Made by a program: the position numbers and the translations under genes. Under the pieces are notes generated by a model. It was not told where the DNA came from. It made no database searches and was given only the letters and a program-made list of their open reading frames with translations. 64,000 bases of DNA from Tabrizicola piscis. GTDB taxonomy: Bacteria; Pseudomonadota; Alphaproteobacteria; Rhodobacterales; Rhodobacteraceae. The stretch is taken from contig NZ_CP034328.1 in the NCBI RefSeq assembly GCF_003940805.1, positions 3,906,001-3,970,000 of the forward strand. Direction: 5' to 3'. Below are positions 20,122-29,568 of this stretch, piece by piece (the stretch's first letter is position 1; every line of letters starts with the position of its first letter).

Positions 20122-21681
20122 TTAGCCCCTGCGTTCCAGGATCATCAACTCCAGCGCGGTGCGGCGGGCCATGCCATCCAGCCCCACCTTCCGCAGGAGC
20201 GACAGGCCTTCAGTCACGCCGCGCAGATCGCCCTGCACGCCGCGGCCGATGTTTTCGATGGCGACCACGATCGCCTCACCCTGCCGGTTGCCGTCAAGCA
20301 GGGCCTGCGCTTCGACCGACGGGGCCGGGTCGCGGAACGCAGTGGCAATGGCGCGGCCCAGACTGTCGGGTGGCACCAGCCCGGTCAGATCGCCCTTGGC
20401 CAGCCCGGCCAGAAACGCCTCTTCTACGTCGGCGGGCGTGTGGCGGCGCGCGGCAAGGTCGAGATAGGGCGACAACAGCGCCACGCGAAAGGCGATGGCG
20501 CGGGCTTCGCCGGTAAGCTGTCTATCCATCAGCGATTTGCCGAAGAGTACGGCAAAGGGCACCTCAAGCTCGGCCTCCTGCATCCGGGTCCAGACTTCCG
20601 GCAGGGCCTGCCCGATCCGGGCTGCATCGCCAGAGGTCAGCGCCGATTCGAACCGCTGGAAGGCGGCGGCGCGGTCCCAGACCCCACCCGAGGCGGCGGG
20701 ATTGCGTTCGGTGTAAAGCCCAAGGATCACGTTGGGCGGGATGGTCCCGCCGCGCGTCAACCGCTCGGCTGCCTCGATCTGCGCCTTCCATCCGGCTTTC
20801 GGGCCGATTTCGGCATAAGAAAACGCCACCGGCAGGCCTTCGGTTGGCAAAGGCTCACCGATGGCTTCGAACATCTTCCAGTCAAGCGGTGTGACCGGGC
20901 TGGGGGCAGGGGGCGGCGGTTCGCCTTCGAACAGATCGGGGTCAAGGAAACGGGCCAGCAAGGCGGCCTGATCTGCGGTGATCTGGCCTAGGGCTTCCGA
21001 GGTGTGCAGCGTCAGCGCGGCGGTGTCCCAGTCGCCGGATCGCGCCTGACAGAAGATCCGGGCAGGAACGGTCGGCGCAAGATGCGGAGTGGCGGCCATC
21101 GCGTCACAGGCACGGTCTTCGGCCCCTGTCAGCAGGGCCACGTCGAAAGCTCGGCGGAACATCTCGGGCGTCGTCGCCCCGGCCGCGTCGATCAGCGCGG
21201 CGGCTTGTTCCAATGCGCCAAGGGCCAGCAATTTGTCGATGCGAACCTGCAGCAGGTCGCCGCGCCCTGCGGCATCATCCGGGGCTTCGACTTCGGCCAG
21301 AAGGATCGTCAGGAACAATTGCCGCAACGCAGGCAAGGCGTCGTCGCTATGCCCGACCAGACGGGTTGCAATTTCGGCCGTCAGTCCGACGCCCCACAGA
21401 TCACGGGGCAGGCCCGACACGGCGGGAGGGATCAGACCCACGGCGTCAGGCGACGGGCCGTCCAGCGCCGTGGTCGCCACGGGTTCGGGCAGTGCGCCGC
21501 CCTGACCGGTCACCGGGGGTTCGTCGATCGCGACAGGAAGGCCGCCCGTATCCTGCATCGCCGGCGTGGCCACCGATTGCGACAGCCAGTCAATGGCGGA
21601 AAGCGGGCTGGCCCCGTCTTGCGCGGCAAGCGGGCCCGACCCGACAAGAAGCACGAGAAGACCCGCCGTCTTAATCCGCAT
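20122..21681 (-). CDS. Exported hypothetical protein, 519 aa
   Basis: Begins with a signal peptide (MRIKTAGLLVLLVGSGPLAAQ) and continues as an Ala/Leu-rich, probably all-helical periplasmic protein resembling a degenerate repeat (TPR/HEAT-like) solenoid; no enzyme motif seen. A proline-rich linker (PPPPAPSP) splits it near residue 250. It overlaps the 44-aa membrane protein gene by 11 bp and is 4 bp before xerD. I recognise it only as an uncharacterised Rhodobacterales protein. Confidence 0.8.
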   Translation of the reverse strand: MRIKTAGLLVLLVGSGPLAAQDGASPLSAIDWLSQSVATPAMQDTGGLPVAIDEPPVTGQGGALPEPVATTALDGPSPDAVGLIPPAVSGLPRDLWGVGLTAEIATRLVGHSDDALPALRQLFLTILLAEVEAPDDAAGRGDLLQVRIDKLLALGALEQAAALIDAAGATTPEMFRRAFDVALLTGAEDRACDAMAATPHLAPTVPARIFCQARSGDWDTAALTLHTSEALGQITADQAALLARFLDPDLFEGEPPPPAPSPVTPLDWKMFEAIGEPLPTEGLPVAFSYAEIGPKAGWKAQIEAAERLTRGGTIPPNVILGLYTERNPAASGGVWDRAAAFQRFESALTSGDAARIGQALPEVWTRMQEAELEVPFAVLFGKSLMDRQLTGEARAIAFRVALLSPYLDLAARRHTPADVEEAFLAGLAKGDLTGLVPPDSLGRAIATAFRDPAPSVEAQALLDGNRQGEAIVVAIENIGRGVQGDLRGVTEGLSLLRKVGLDGMARRTALELMILERRG

Positions 21682-21805
21682 TCAGCACCACAGGCTTTGT
21701 CACTTCGCCCTGTTCGGGCGTCAGATCGCCAAGATAGGCATAGCCAGACAGACCGATGAATCCCAAGATCACCAGCAGAACCAAAGCTTTGATGATCCGA
21801 CCCAT
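21671..21805 (-). CDS. 44-aa single-span membrane protein
   Basis: A very short gene easily missed by annotation: MGRIIKALVLLVILGFIGL, one transmembrane helix (about residues 5-25), then a polar tail ending KPVVLNAD. AGGGCAA lies upstream as a plausible ribosome site (complement of 21807-21816). Its 3' end overlaps the start of the 519-aa exported protein by 11 bp, which implies translational coupling. The clean helix-plus-tail composition supports a true gene. Function unknown. Confidence 0.72.
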   Translation of the reverse strand: MGRIIKALVLLVILGFIGLSGYAYLGDLTPEQGEVTKPVVLNAD

Positions 21806-21992
21806 AGCGTTGCCCTTCCTCGATATTGCGTCGTGCGGCTTGATCCGCCCGACTTTTCTTGCCGCTGTGACAGGCGATTGGCCCCCCACGGCGGGTGTGA
21901 TGCACAATCTATATAGCATTCCGGAAAACTTCACGCCATTCAGGGGGGAATATTTCCCGCTTGTTCCGGAAAGGTCATGCGGGCCCGGACAG

Positions 21993-22541
21993 ATGGACGC
22001 AATGGCACAGTTGACGAAAACCGTGGTCATGGTCGGGATGATGGGGGCGGGCAAAACCGCCGTCGGCACCGCGCTTGCGCGGCTTCTGGGGGTGGAATTC
22101 CGCGATTCAGACGAGGAAATCACCCGCGCCGCCAACCGCAGCATCGCCGAAATCTTCGAGCGGGACGGAGAGGCGTTCTTTCGCGCGCGGGAGACCGAGG
22201 TGATCTCTCGCCTGCTTCGCGGCAACCCTTGCGTGCTGTCCACCGGCGGTGGGGCCTTCCTGTCGGCGGCGAATCGCAGCCTGATCCATGATGTCGGCGT
22301 GTCCGTCTGGTTGCGGGCCGACCTTGATCTTTTGTGGCAGCGCGTCCGCCACAAGACCACCCGCCCGCTTTTGCGCACCCCGAACCCTCGGGAGACCCTG
22401 CGCACGCTTTACGAAGCCCGGCTTCCCTTTTATGCCGAGGCGGATCTGGCCGTGGACAGTGCCGCTGACCTTTCGGTCGACGACATGGCCCTGCGCGTGC
22501 GCGAAGCCTTGCGCACCCGGCCGGATGTGCTGGAGGGATAA
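21993..22541 (+). CDS. aroK: Shikimate kinase
   Basis: A 182-aa kinase that phosphorylates shikimate at O3 with ATP in the chorismate pathway. Walker A GMMGAGKTAVG, the shikimate-binding RDSDEEI, STGGGAF and lid RPLL are all present. Starts at 21993 or 22002 are both possible. The gene is divergent from the 44-aa gene (about 187 bp between them) and is followed 2 bp later by aroB, the common alphaproteobacterial arrangement. Confidence 0.95.
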   Translation: MDAMAQLTKTVVMVGMMGAGKTAVGTALARLLGVEFRDSDEEITRAANRSIAEIFERDGEAFFRARETEVISRLLRGNPCVLSTGGGAFLSAANRSLIHDVGVSVWLRADLDLLWQRVRHKTTRPLLRTPNPRETLRTLYEARLPFYAEADLAVDSAADLSVDDMALRVREALRTRPDVLEG

Positions 22542-22543
22542 TT

Positions 22544-23653
22544 GTGAACATTGTGGCTGTCGACCTTGGGGCCCGCTCCTACGAGGTACGGATCGGTGGT
22601 GACCTGATCGCCCGCGCCGGGACGGAGATTGCGCCCCTGCTGCGCCGCAAGCGTGTGGCCATCGTCACCGATGAAACCGTGGCTGCAGCCCATCTGCCCG
22701 CCCTGACCGCAGCCCTTGAGGCCGAAGGGATTGCCACCGCTGCGCTGGCCCTGCCGGCGGGTGAGGGAACCAAGGGATGGGAAAACCTTGCCCGCTGTAC
22801 GGAATGGCTGCTGGAGCAGAAGGTTGAACGGCGCGACGTGGTGGTCGCCTTCGGCGGTGGGGTGATCGGCGACCTTGTGGGGTTTTCCGCCGCCATCCTG
22901 CGGCGTGGCGTGCGGTTCGTGCAGTTGCCGACCACGCTTCTGGCGCAGGTCGACAGTTCCGTGGGCGGCAAGACCGGGATCAACACCGCGCAGGGCAAGA
23001 ATCTTGTCGGTGCGTTCCACCAGCCCAGCCTTGTGCTGGCCGATATCGATGTGCTTGGCACGTTGCCCGACCGCGACCTGCTGTCGGGCTATGGCGAGGT
23101 GGTGAAGTACGGACTTCTCGGCGATGCCGCCTTCTTCGACTGGCTGGAAGATCACGGACCGGCCCTGCGCCAGGGCGATGCCGACGCGCGCCTGCGGGCG
23201 GTGACCCGGTCGGTCGAGATGAAGGCAGGCATCGTGTCGCGCGATGAGACTGAAGAGGGTGAGCGCGCGCTGCTGAACCTTGGCCACACCTTCTGCCATG
23301 CGCTTGAAAAGGCAACGGGATATTCCGACCGTCTGCTGCATGGCGAAGGCGTTGCCATCGGCTGCGCGCTTGCGTTTGAACTGTCGTCGCGGATGGGGCT
23401 TTGTTCGCAGGAAGACCCCAGCCGCGTGCGCGCCCATCTGCGCAGCATGGGGATGAAGGTCGATCTGGCCGACATCCACGGCGATCTTCCGGGGGCCGAG
23501 GCCCTTGTCACGCTGATGGGGCAGGACAAGAAGGTGATCGACGGCCGCCTTCGCTTTATCCTTGCTCGCGGGATCGGTCAGGCCTTCGTTGCCGAAGATG
23601 TGCCGGGCGATGCGGTCCTGAGGCTGTTGCAGGACGCATTGGCCGGGCGCTAG
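22544..23653 (+). CDS. aroB: 3-dehydroquinate synthase
   Basis: A 369-aa NAD- and zinc-dependent enzyme converting DAHP to 3-dehydroquinate. Motifs: FGGGVIGDLVGF (NAD), SSVGGKTGIN, EVVKYG, and the zinc histidine in LNLGHTFCHA. An operon with aroK with a 2-bp gap. The stop overlaps the convergent hydrolase stop by 4 bp. Confidence 0.97.
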   Translation: MNIVAVDLGARSYEVRIGGDLIARAGTEIAPLLRRKRVAIVTDETVAAAHLPALTAALEAEGIATAALALPAGEGTKGWENLARCTEWLLEQKVERRDVVVAFGGGVIGDLVGFSAAILRRGVRFVQLPTTLLAQVDSSVGGKTGINTAQGKNLVGAFHQPSLVLADIDVLGTLPDRDLLSGYGEVVKYGLLGDAAFFDWLEDHGPALRQGDADARLRAVTRSVEMKAGIVSRDETEEGERALLNLGHTFCHALEKATGYSDRLLHGEGVAIGCALAFELSSRMGLCSQEDPSRVRAHLRSMGMKVDLADIHGDLPGAEALVTLMGQDKKVIDGRLRFILARGIGQAFVAEDVPGDAVLRLLQDALAGR

Positions 23654-24591
23654 TCCAGAAACTCCAGCACCGGGGCGAGGCTTTCGTCGGGCGCCTCTTC
23701 CTGTGGCACATGGCCAACGCCCGGCAGGGTCACCAGCCGGGCATCGGGCAGTTCGGCCAGATAGTCCTGTGCGTTGGCGACGGGGATCATCGCATCCTCT
23801 TGCCCCCACAGCAGCAGGACCGGGACCGTGATGCCGCGCAAGAATGGCTCTGGCGGGACAAGTACGGTCTGGCGCATCCGGTCCAGCATCGCCGCCCGGT
23901 TGCCGGGTGCCAGAAGCAGGGCGTGATACCGCTCCAGCACCGCGTCGGTCAGCCTTGCGGGGTCGGCATAGGCGGCGGCGATGTTTGGCCGCAGCGCCCA
24001 TTTCGGCAGGGCAAAGCGCATGGCCTCCAGCACCGCCGGGACAGCGGGCGGTTTGCCATAGTCGAAGCCGGGACTGGCATAACCATCGGGCGCAATCAGG
24101 ATCAGGCCCTCCACCCGGTCAGGATGCGCTGCGGCAAAGCGCCAGGCCAGCCGCCCACCGATGGAATTGCCCGCCAAAGTGGCACGAGCGACCCCAAGGT
24201 GATCGAGAACCGCCAGCAGTTGTGCGACCGCACGCTCATCGCTGTAAAGGGCCTCTGGGTCCGGCCCGGAGAGGCCCGCCCCCGGCAGATCGTAGCGGAT
24301 CACCCGGTAGCGCGGGACCAGACCCTTGGCCCAGTCATCAAACGTGTGCAGGCTTGACCCGATGCCGTGCAGCAACACGACAGCGCGCGCGGTCTTTGGT
24401 CCTTCATCGCGCAGATGCAGCCGGACGCCCGCCACGTCGACCAGATCAGCGGGCGCGCGCAGATAGGCCGCCTCCAGCGCCGCGCGGGGGCGGTCGGGCG
24501 TGTAAAGCCACAGGGCCAGCGCGGCCAGCCCAAGGACAAGGATCGCAAGGCCCCACATCATCATCCGTTTCACGCTCGGCCCCCTGCCCAT
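23650..24591 (-). CDS. Membrane-anchored alpha/beta hydrolase
   Basis: A 313-aa protein with an N-terminal membrane helix (about residues 10-30) then an alpha/beta-hydrolase core: oxyanion region LLHGIGSS, nucleophile elbow GNSIGG (Ser), acid in WGQEDAMIP and catalytic His in GVGHVPQEE. The active site should face the periplasm or sit at the membrane. Substrate unknown; esterase or lipase-like. The start could be 24591 or one of the ATGs near 24564. Confidence 0.85.
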   Translation of the reverse strand: MGRGPSVKRMMMWGLAILVLGLAALALWLYTPDRPRAALEAAYLRAPADLVDVAGVRLHLRDEGPKTARAVVLLHGIGSSLHTFDDWAKGLVPRYRVIRYDLPGAGLSGPDPEALYSDERAVAQLLAVLDHLGVARATLAGNSIGGRLAWRFAAAHPDRVEGLILIAPDGYASPGFDYGKPPAVPAVLEAMRFALPKWALRPNIAAAYADPARLTDAVLERYHALLLAPGNRAAMLDRMRQTVLVPPEPFLRGITVPVLLLWGQEDAMIPVANAQDYLAELPDARLVTLPGVGHVPQEEAPDESLAPVLEFLD

Positions 24592-24863
24592 GCCAGCGCC
24601 TCACCGGCCCGGGCACCATGCAGGACGGGCAGGGGCTGCGGCAAGGGCCAGACCGGAGCATCGCAGCCAAAAGACGGCCGACACCGAGGTGTTGACAGAA
24701 ATTGTCCCACGACGGCAACAATTGCCCCTTGAAACAATCGCATGCGTCAATGACACTCTGACTGTAAGGTTACTCGCAGTGGCGACCTGATCTGCCTCGG
24801 GGCCTTCCGACGGTCGGCGCTTTCGCGCAATCCCGTGGGACACGAACAGGAACCAAGGAGACG

Positions 24864-25955
24864 ATGCGAGACATGCCAAGCCCCCTGAGTATCAGCTTCG
24901 TGGTGCCTGTGTACTCGGGAGAGGACTACCTCGAACGCCTTGTCATGTCCGTCGAAAGCATTCGTGACGACTGGGAACGGGAAGGGGCGCCGGTTAGGCT
25001 TAGTGAACTGCTTTTGGTGGATGACGCTGCGATTGACGGTTCGCCCGCCAAGATCGACGATCTGGCGGCAGCAAGGCCTTGGATCGTGGCGCTTCATCTG
25101 TCGCGGAACTACGGGCAGCACGCGGCCACCATCGGCGGGATACTGCATTCATCCGGTGACTGGGTGGTGACGCTGGATGAAGACCTGCAGCACCCACCGG
25201 AGCGGGTTGAGGAGTTGCTGCTTCACGCAGTGCGGCACCAATGCGATGTCGTCTACGCACGCCCGATCGCAGGCAAGGTGCACGGAAAACGCTGGCGAGA
25301 CGGCTCGTCGCGTCAGGTCAAACGGCTGACGGAATGGCTGACAGGCACCCCCACGCTGCATCTGGTGAACAGCTTCCGGTTGATCCGGGGGCCAATTGCC
25401 CGGGCGACGGCGAGCGTCTGTACGCACAACACCTATTTCGACATCGCGCTGACCTGGTTTACGCAACGCGTCTCTGGGATTGAGATGAACCTTTCCGACA
25501 AACGGTTCATGCAGACGGGGAGAAGCGGGTACAACCTCAAGAAACTGGTCGTCCATGCACAAAAGATGCTGTTTTCAGGTCAGCTGCGCTTTTTGCCGCT
25601 TGGTCTGTGGATCGGGGCCGCCCTGTTCCTGTTTTCGGTGATTGCCGGCATTTACGTCTTCATGCTGCGCCTGTTCATGCCGGAAACGATCAGCGTCGAA
25701 GGCTGGACATCGCTGTTTGTGGCAGTGTGCATGTCCACCGGCCTCATCTCGATCATGATGGGGATCTGTCTTCAATATCTGTCCACCCTTGTCCTGAAGG
25801 CGCATGGCCATCCCACCTTCTTCACGATCGACAGGTCAGGGGACCGCCAGATTGTCGATTGGCTTGAAAACCGCACTGCAATTGCGGAGAGGCCGGTCGC
25901 CGAGATTCCGCACATCAGCGACCTTGCAATGGCAGAGAGGAGCGGGGTTGCATGA
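24864..25955 (+). CDS. GtrB-like family 2 glycosyltransferase
   Basis: A 363-aa enzyme: GT2 domain (SFVVPVYSGEDYLE, LVDDAAID, acceptor-phosphate motif DEDLQHPPE) followed by two C-terminal membrane helices (about residues 250-310). This is the plan of bactoprenol glucosyltransferases such as GtrB that load sugars on undecaprenyl phosphate. GGAG at 24858 gives a strong ribosome site. It overlaps the next gene by 4 bp and probably supplies the lipid-linked sugar used by the 514-aa membrane protein. Confidence 0.88.
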   Translation: MRDMPSPLSISFVVPVYSGEDYLERLVMSVESIRDDWEREGAPVRLSELLLVDDAAIDGSPAKIDDLAAARPWIVALHLSRNYGQHAATIGGILHSSGDWVVTLDEDLQHPPERVEELLLHAVRHQCDVVYARPIAGKVHGKRWRDGSSRQVKRLTEWLTGTPTLHLVNSFRLIRGPIARATASVCTHNTYFDIALTWFTQRVSGIEMNLSDKRFMQTGRSGYNLKKLVVHAQKMLFSGQLRFLPLGLWIGAALFLFSVIAGIYVFMLRLFMPETISVEGWTSLFVAVCMSTGLISIMMGICLQYLSTLVLKAHGHPTFFTIDRSGDRQIVDWLENRTAIAERPVAEIPHISDLAMAERSGVA

Positions 25956-26914
25956 TCGTTCTGGACTGGGGCCGAACGCCCACTGCTGCTCCGGAAGTCG
26001 TGCTGCTTTTCGGTTCGGGCCTGATTGGGGGCGCGATCGCAAGCGTGGTGCAGCGCGTTGGCGTGGGGGTGGTCGCGCGACGGTTCGACTGGAGCTGGCC
26101 ACGCCCTGATCCTGCCCAGGTGCGGGCCGTTGAGGCCGCCGTGACGACAACACTAGCGGCGAGCGAGGGCGCGGGTGTCACGGTGATATGGGCGGCAGGC
26201 CGCAGCGGATTCGGATCGGGTCCGGACGACATGGCGGGGGAATTCGTTGCCCTGGAACACGTCTTACAGACCGCAAGGCGGGTTGGGGCGACGCTGCCTG
26301 TCGATCAAAGAGCCTTCGTCCATGTCAGCTCTGCCGGCGGTCTGTTCGAGGGGCAGGTAGCCTGCGGTCTTGACACAGAGCCTGTACCGCTGCGCCCCTA
26401 CGGCCATGGCAAGCTCGCTCAGGAAGACCGTGTCAGGGCGGATGAGGACCTTGGGCGGCGCCTTATTCTGCGCCCCAGCAGTGTCTACGGATACACGCCG
26501 GGTGCCCGGCGCGGTCTGGTTGCGGCTTTCGTCACTGCGGCAGTCCAGCAGCGCCACGCGACGATTTTTGGCTCGCTCACGACCCTCCGCGACTATGTTT
26601 ACGCGCCTGACGTTGGGCACTTTGTTGCAACGCGCCTGCTGCGGCCAGCGAACGACAGGTCTGGCGTCTCGACCGAAACCTGCTTTCTTGCCTCGGCTCG
26701 GCCGGCTTCGATCTTCGAGATCGTCCGCCTTGTCGAGGGGTGTCTTGGCAAGACACTCACTTTAAGAATTGACCCGCGTCCGGACAATGCGCGCAACACG
26801 TCCTTCCTGCCCTCGGTCTTGCCGGAAGGCTTTCGGCCGACGCGTCTGCAAGAGGGCGTGGCGCTGACGGCGGGCACGATCATTCGGGAGCATTTGATGG
26901 GGGTCGCATCGTGA
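25952..26914 (+). CDS. NAD-dependent epimerase/dehydratase
   Basis: A 320-aa extended SDR. Rossmann motif LLFGSGLIGGAIASV near residue 16 and active site Y-x-x-x-K in RPYGHGKLAQ, with serine in HVSSAGG. Such enzymes remodel nucleotide sugars. The 4-bp overlaps on both sides place it in one operon with the two glycosyltransferase-like genes, so it may make the sugar they transfer. The glycine motif is GSGxIGG rather than the usual GxxGxxG, which leaves the cofactor preference open. Confidence 0.83.
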   Translation: MIVLDWGRTPTAAPEVVLLFGSGLIGGAIASVVQRVGVGVVARRFDWSWPRPDPAQVRAVEAAVTTTLAASEGAGVTVIWAAGRSGFGSGPDDMAGEFVALEHVLQTARRVGATLPVDQRAFVHVSSAGGLFEGQVACGLDTEPVPLRPYGHGKLAQEDRVRADEDLGRRLILRPSSVYGYTPGARRGLVAAFVTAAVQQRHATIFGSLTTLRDYVYAPDVGHFVATRLLRPANDRSGVSTETCFLASARPASIFEIVRLVEGCLGKTLTLRIDPRPDNARNTSFLPSVLPEGFRPTRLQEGVALTAGTIIREHLMGVAS

Positions 26915-28455
26915 GCGGCTTTGCCCTTCGCGCTATCGTGCTGGTGGTCTGGCTGCCGATGATGGTGGTGCTTGCGCTTCTCTACATGACCCTTTCCCCC
27001 TCGCCGGACCAGTCCCAGTTCGACTGGATGGCCTTCATTGCGACCCAAGGTCAGCCCTATTACGCCGGAAGTTTCGATATGAACTGGCCAGGCGCGATGT
27101 GGCTGCACGAGGCTGGGATCCGGCTTTTCGGCGTGCATGCCTGGACATGGCGGCTTACCGACTTCCTTATGCTGGCCGGGTACACCGCCGCGGGTGCGGC
27201 CTTCCTGTTCCGCGCTGGCTGGCGGACGGCCCCGATCGTCTTTCTGTTTCTCTATCCGCCGCTTTATGTGACGGCTGGGGGGTGGATGGCGGGCCAGCGT
27301 GACATGTACGCGGCCGGTTTTCTGCTGGTTGCCTGCGCCCTGGCAATGCCCGGTCGGCGGTGGGAGTTCAGTGCGGTCTTCGCTGCCGGTGTTTTCGTGG
27401 CAGCCGCTGTGCTTGTAAGGCCCACGTTTCTTACCTTCATCGCGGGTTTGATCCTGCTTGAGGCTCTGCCGCTGAAAGTGCCACACCCACGCAGCCTGAG
27501 CCGCATTGGGCGGGCCATAGGCTTTGCGCTTGGCCTTGCGGCGGGCATTGGGGCGGCGGTGATGGCTGGGCTGATGCTGGGAATTCTTGACGACTGGTAT
27601 CAGCAAAGCATCGAGTTTTCCCTGTTGGTCTACTTCGGCGAACCACCGCAGGACTGGCGCGTGACCCTCGACACGCTTTTTGTTCGGTCATGGCACTGGA
27701 TTTGCTTTCTCGCCCTCATCGGGTTCGGCTTCTGGGCTTGGCGCGATCGGTTCGGTTACGCCCTTGTTCTAACGGTCGGTTTGGCGGCGACTTCGGCAGT
27801 ATCCTTCGCCGTGCAGAACAAGGGTTTTGGCTATCACCTTGCTGGTGTGCTGCCCGTTCTGGTGCTTTTCGCGGCGGTCGCCTTCGACGGCCTTGACCAG
27901 TGGCGCCGCACGTCGGGGTCCCGCGCCGGTTCAAGGGCAGCCGTCGCGGCCCTTGCGCTGATCGGGCTGCTCGCCTTCGCTGGAACCGCGAAAAAGCTGA
28001 TGACGTTCGAGACGGGATTACGGCTGCTGTTGTCCGGCACGATCGGGCCGGCGGCAGACCATGGCCTTACGGAAGCGGAACGCCGCGAGATCGTCGACAC
28101 GATCAAAGCTGGTAGCAGCCCTGACGAAACTGTCGTCGTCTATGGAACGAATTTTGACCTTGCCTACCGCGCTGAACGGCTGCCTAGCCACCGGTTCACG
28201 AATATCGTGATTGACCAAGCCGACGCCAGTTTCCCTTACTATGACGCGTGGATGGCCGAGATCGACGCCTCGCTTGCGAAAACTCCGCCGGCATACATGA
28301 TTTTCGACAGGAGTTTTCTGGCCGGACCGACCGAGAGGCCCAGCCCGGCTTTGCAGAAAAGGCCTGTTCTCAACCGGTTGGTCGACCTCATCGCAGATGG
28401 CTATGTGCCGGTGTTCAGCAATGAGACTGTCGTCGTTTACGGGAAAACCGGGTAG
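26911..28455 (+). CDS. Polytopic membrane glycosyltransferase-like protein (GT-C type)
   Basis: A 514-aa protein with about ten membrane helices and a soluble C-terminal domain from residue 385. An acidic pair after the first helix (SQFDWMAF) and the loop GSFDMNWPGAMW match the expected catalytic loop of GT-C enzymes such as ArnT or serotype-converting Gtr proteins. Starts with GTG overlapping the previous stop. It probably transfers the sugar from undecaprenyl phosphate to a surface glycan outside. Specific function is inference. Confidence 0.7.
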   Translation: MSGFALRAIVLVVWLPMMVVLALLYMTLSPSPDQSQFDWMAFIATQGQPYYAGSFDMNWPGAMWLHEAGIRLFGVHAWTWRLTDFLMLAGYTAAGAAFLFRAGWRTAPIVFLFLYPPLYVTAGGWMAGQRDMYAAGFLLVACALAMPGRRWEFSAVFAAGVFVAAAVLVRPTFLTFIAGLILLEALPLKVPHPRSLSRIGRAIGFALGLAAGIGAAVMAGLMLGILDDWYQQSIEFSLLVYFGEPPQDWRVTLDTLFVRSWHWICFLALIGFGFWAWRDRFGYALVLTVGLAATSAVSFAVQNKGFGYHLAGVLPVLVLFAAVAFDGLDQWRRTSGSRAGSRAAVAALALIGLLAFAGTAKKLMTFETGLRLLLSGTIGPAADHGLTEAERREIVDTIKAGSSPDETVVVYGTNFDLAYRAERLPSHRFTNIVIDQADASFPYYDAWMAEIDASLAKTPPAYMIFDRSFLAGPTERPSPALQKRPVLNRLVDLIADGYVPVFSNETVVVYGKTG

Positions 28456-28477
28456 CTCGGCTGGGGCTGCGCGATCC

Positions 28478-28873
28478 CTATCGTTTGAACGCCCAGATCC
28501 GGCAGAAAAAGAAGAACGAAACCGTATAGGTCAGCATTCCTGCGATCTGCAGCAGATAGGGCGAAATTTCCGTCAACTGCAAACCCGTCCAGACGACCGA
28601 GATGTTCAGAAGCCACGATGCGAGGAAAGCAGCGGCGAAGCGGGTCATGTCCGACAGGACGGTGGGCGCGCCCTCTTGCCCGTCATCGCGGCGAAACGTC
28701 CAGTTGCGATTGAGGCTGAATGAAACGACAAGACCGATTGCATAGCCGATGGCGTTGCTTAGGATTGGGGAGATGCCGACCCACATCGCAAGCCAGATCG
28801 CGCCAAGGCCTATGCCGGTGTTCAGCACGCCAACTGCGCCGAAGCGCAGCGCCTGTCGTGCAATGCCGTTCAT
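28478..28873 (-). CDS. GtrA-like flippase
   Basis: A 131-aa protein with four membrane helices and the GtrA family pattern: FGAVGVLNTGIGLG at the first helix, FSLNRNWTFR in the middle loop and a short basic tail WAFKR. GtrA proteins flip undecaprenyl-phosphate-linked sugars. It sits on the opposite strand to the GtrB-like gene, but only 22 bp away from its convergent neighbour. The start overlaps the methyltransferase stop by 4 bp (ATGA). Confidence 0.9.
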   Translation of the reverse strand: MNGIARQALRFGAVGVLNTGIGLGAIWLAMWVGISPILSNAIGYAIGLVVSFSLNRNWTFRRDDGQEGAPTVLSDMTRFAAAFLASWLLNISVVWTGLQLTEISPYLLQIAGMLTYTVSFFFFCRIWAFKR

Positions 28874-29568
28874 GCAGAGCCGACAGCCCGGTATTGCGCG
28901 CCGAGCGGGAGCCATTCCAGCCAGCGCTCTACGGGTCTGATGGCGCGCAAAGCCCCGGGGACGAAGATCCGCCAAGCCACGTCCACCTTTGCAAAACCGG
29001 CGTTCTTCATTCTGCGGCGGAGTTCCGGGCCGGTGATCAGAACGGCGTTCTCGTCAAACGGGCAGTTGTCCACCACTTTGCGGGTGAGAGGATTCCAGGG
29101 GTTATGTTCAAAAATGAAGAACAATCCCTTTGGTTTTAGCACCCGGCGGATCTCGGCCATTAGTGCGATGTGTTCGGTTTCGGGGATATGGTGAAACACA
29201 CAGGCCGCAATGACCGCATCGAAGTGATTGTCCGGCAAGGGTAGCCGCTTGCCGTCGAAATGCAGGATGCTGACCCGCGGAATCTCGCGCCGCGCTGCGT
29301 ATTCCAGGCTGCGACGCGACACATCCGCAAGCGTGATATCGGCCTGGGGAAAATATTCCGACAGATAGGGAAGCGACGCGCCGACACCACCGCCGAAATC
29401 CAGAACGCTGGTGACGCTCAGGTCGGGGCTCTGACGACTGAAGACGTCCGCCATGTCCTTGACCTTGTAGCGCGCGAAATATTCCGGGCCCTCACCCGAT
29501 GCACCAATGCTGTCTCGAAGCAGCGCATCGTATTCTTGGGCAAACTGGTCGAACTCCTGCTCGTCCAT
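28870..29568 (-). CDS. Class I SAM-dependent methyltransferase
   Basis: A 232-aa Methyltransf_11-type enzyme. Motif I VLDFGGGVGASLPYL, acidic motif II ITLADVS, motif III region LPLPDNHFDAVIAACVFHHIP. It shares an operon with gtrA-like, which suggests methylation of a lipid-linked or surface glycan. No motif defines the acceptor. The start is ATG at 29568, before a 357-bp gene-free gap. Confidence 0.87.
   Translation of the reverse strand: MDEQEFDQFAQEYDALLRDSIGASGEGPEYFARYKVKDMADVFSRQSPDLSVTSVLDFGGGVGASLPYLSEYFPQADITLADVSRRSLEYAARREIPRVSILHFDGKRLPLPDNHFDAVIAACVFHHIPETEHIALMAEIRRVLKPKGLFFIFEHNPWNPLTRKVVDNCPFDENAVLITGPELRRRMKNAGFAKVDVAWRIFVPGALRAIRPVERWLEWLPLGAQYRAVGSA

Noticed and set aside
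24690..24725. TTGACA near 24694 as a sigma-70 promoter for the glycosyltransferase operon
   Set aside because: No acceptable -10 element 16-18 bases downstream.
26599..27606. 335-aa minus-strand frame within the GT-C-like gene
   Set aside because: Low-complexity, basic, full of Gly-His-Arg; a high-GC shadow of the membrane protein frame.
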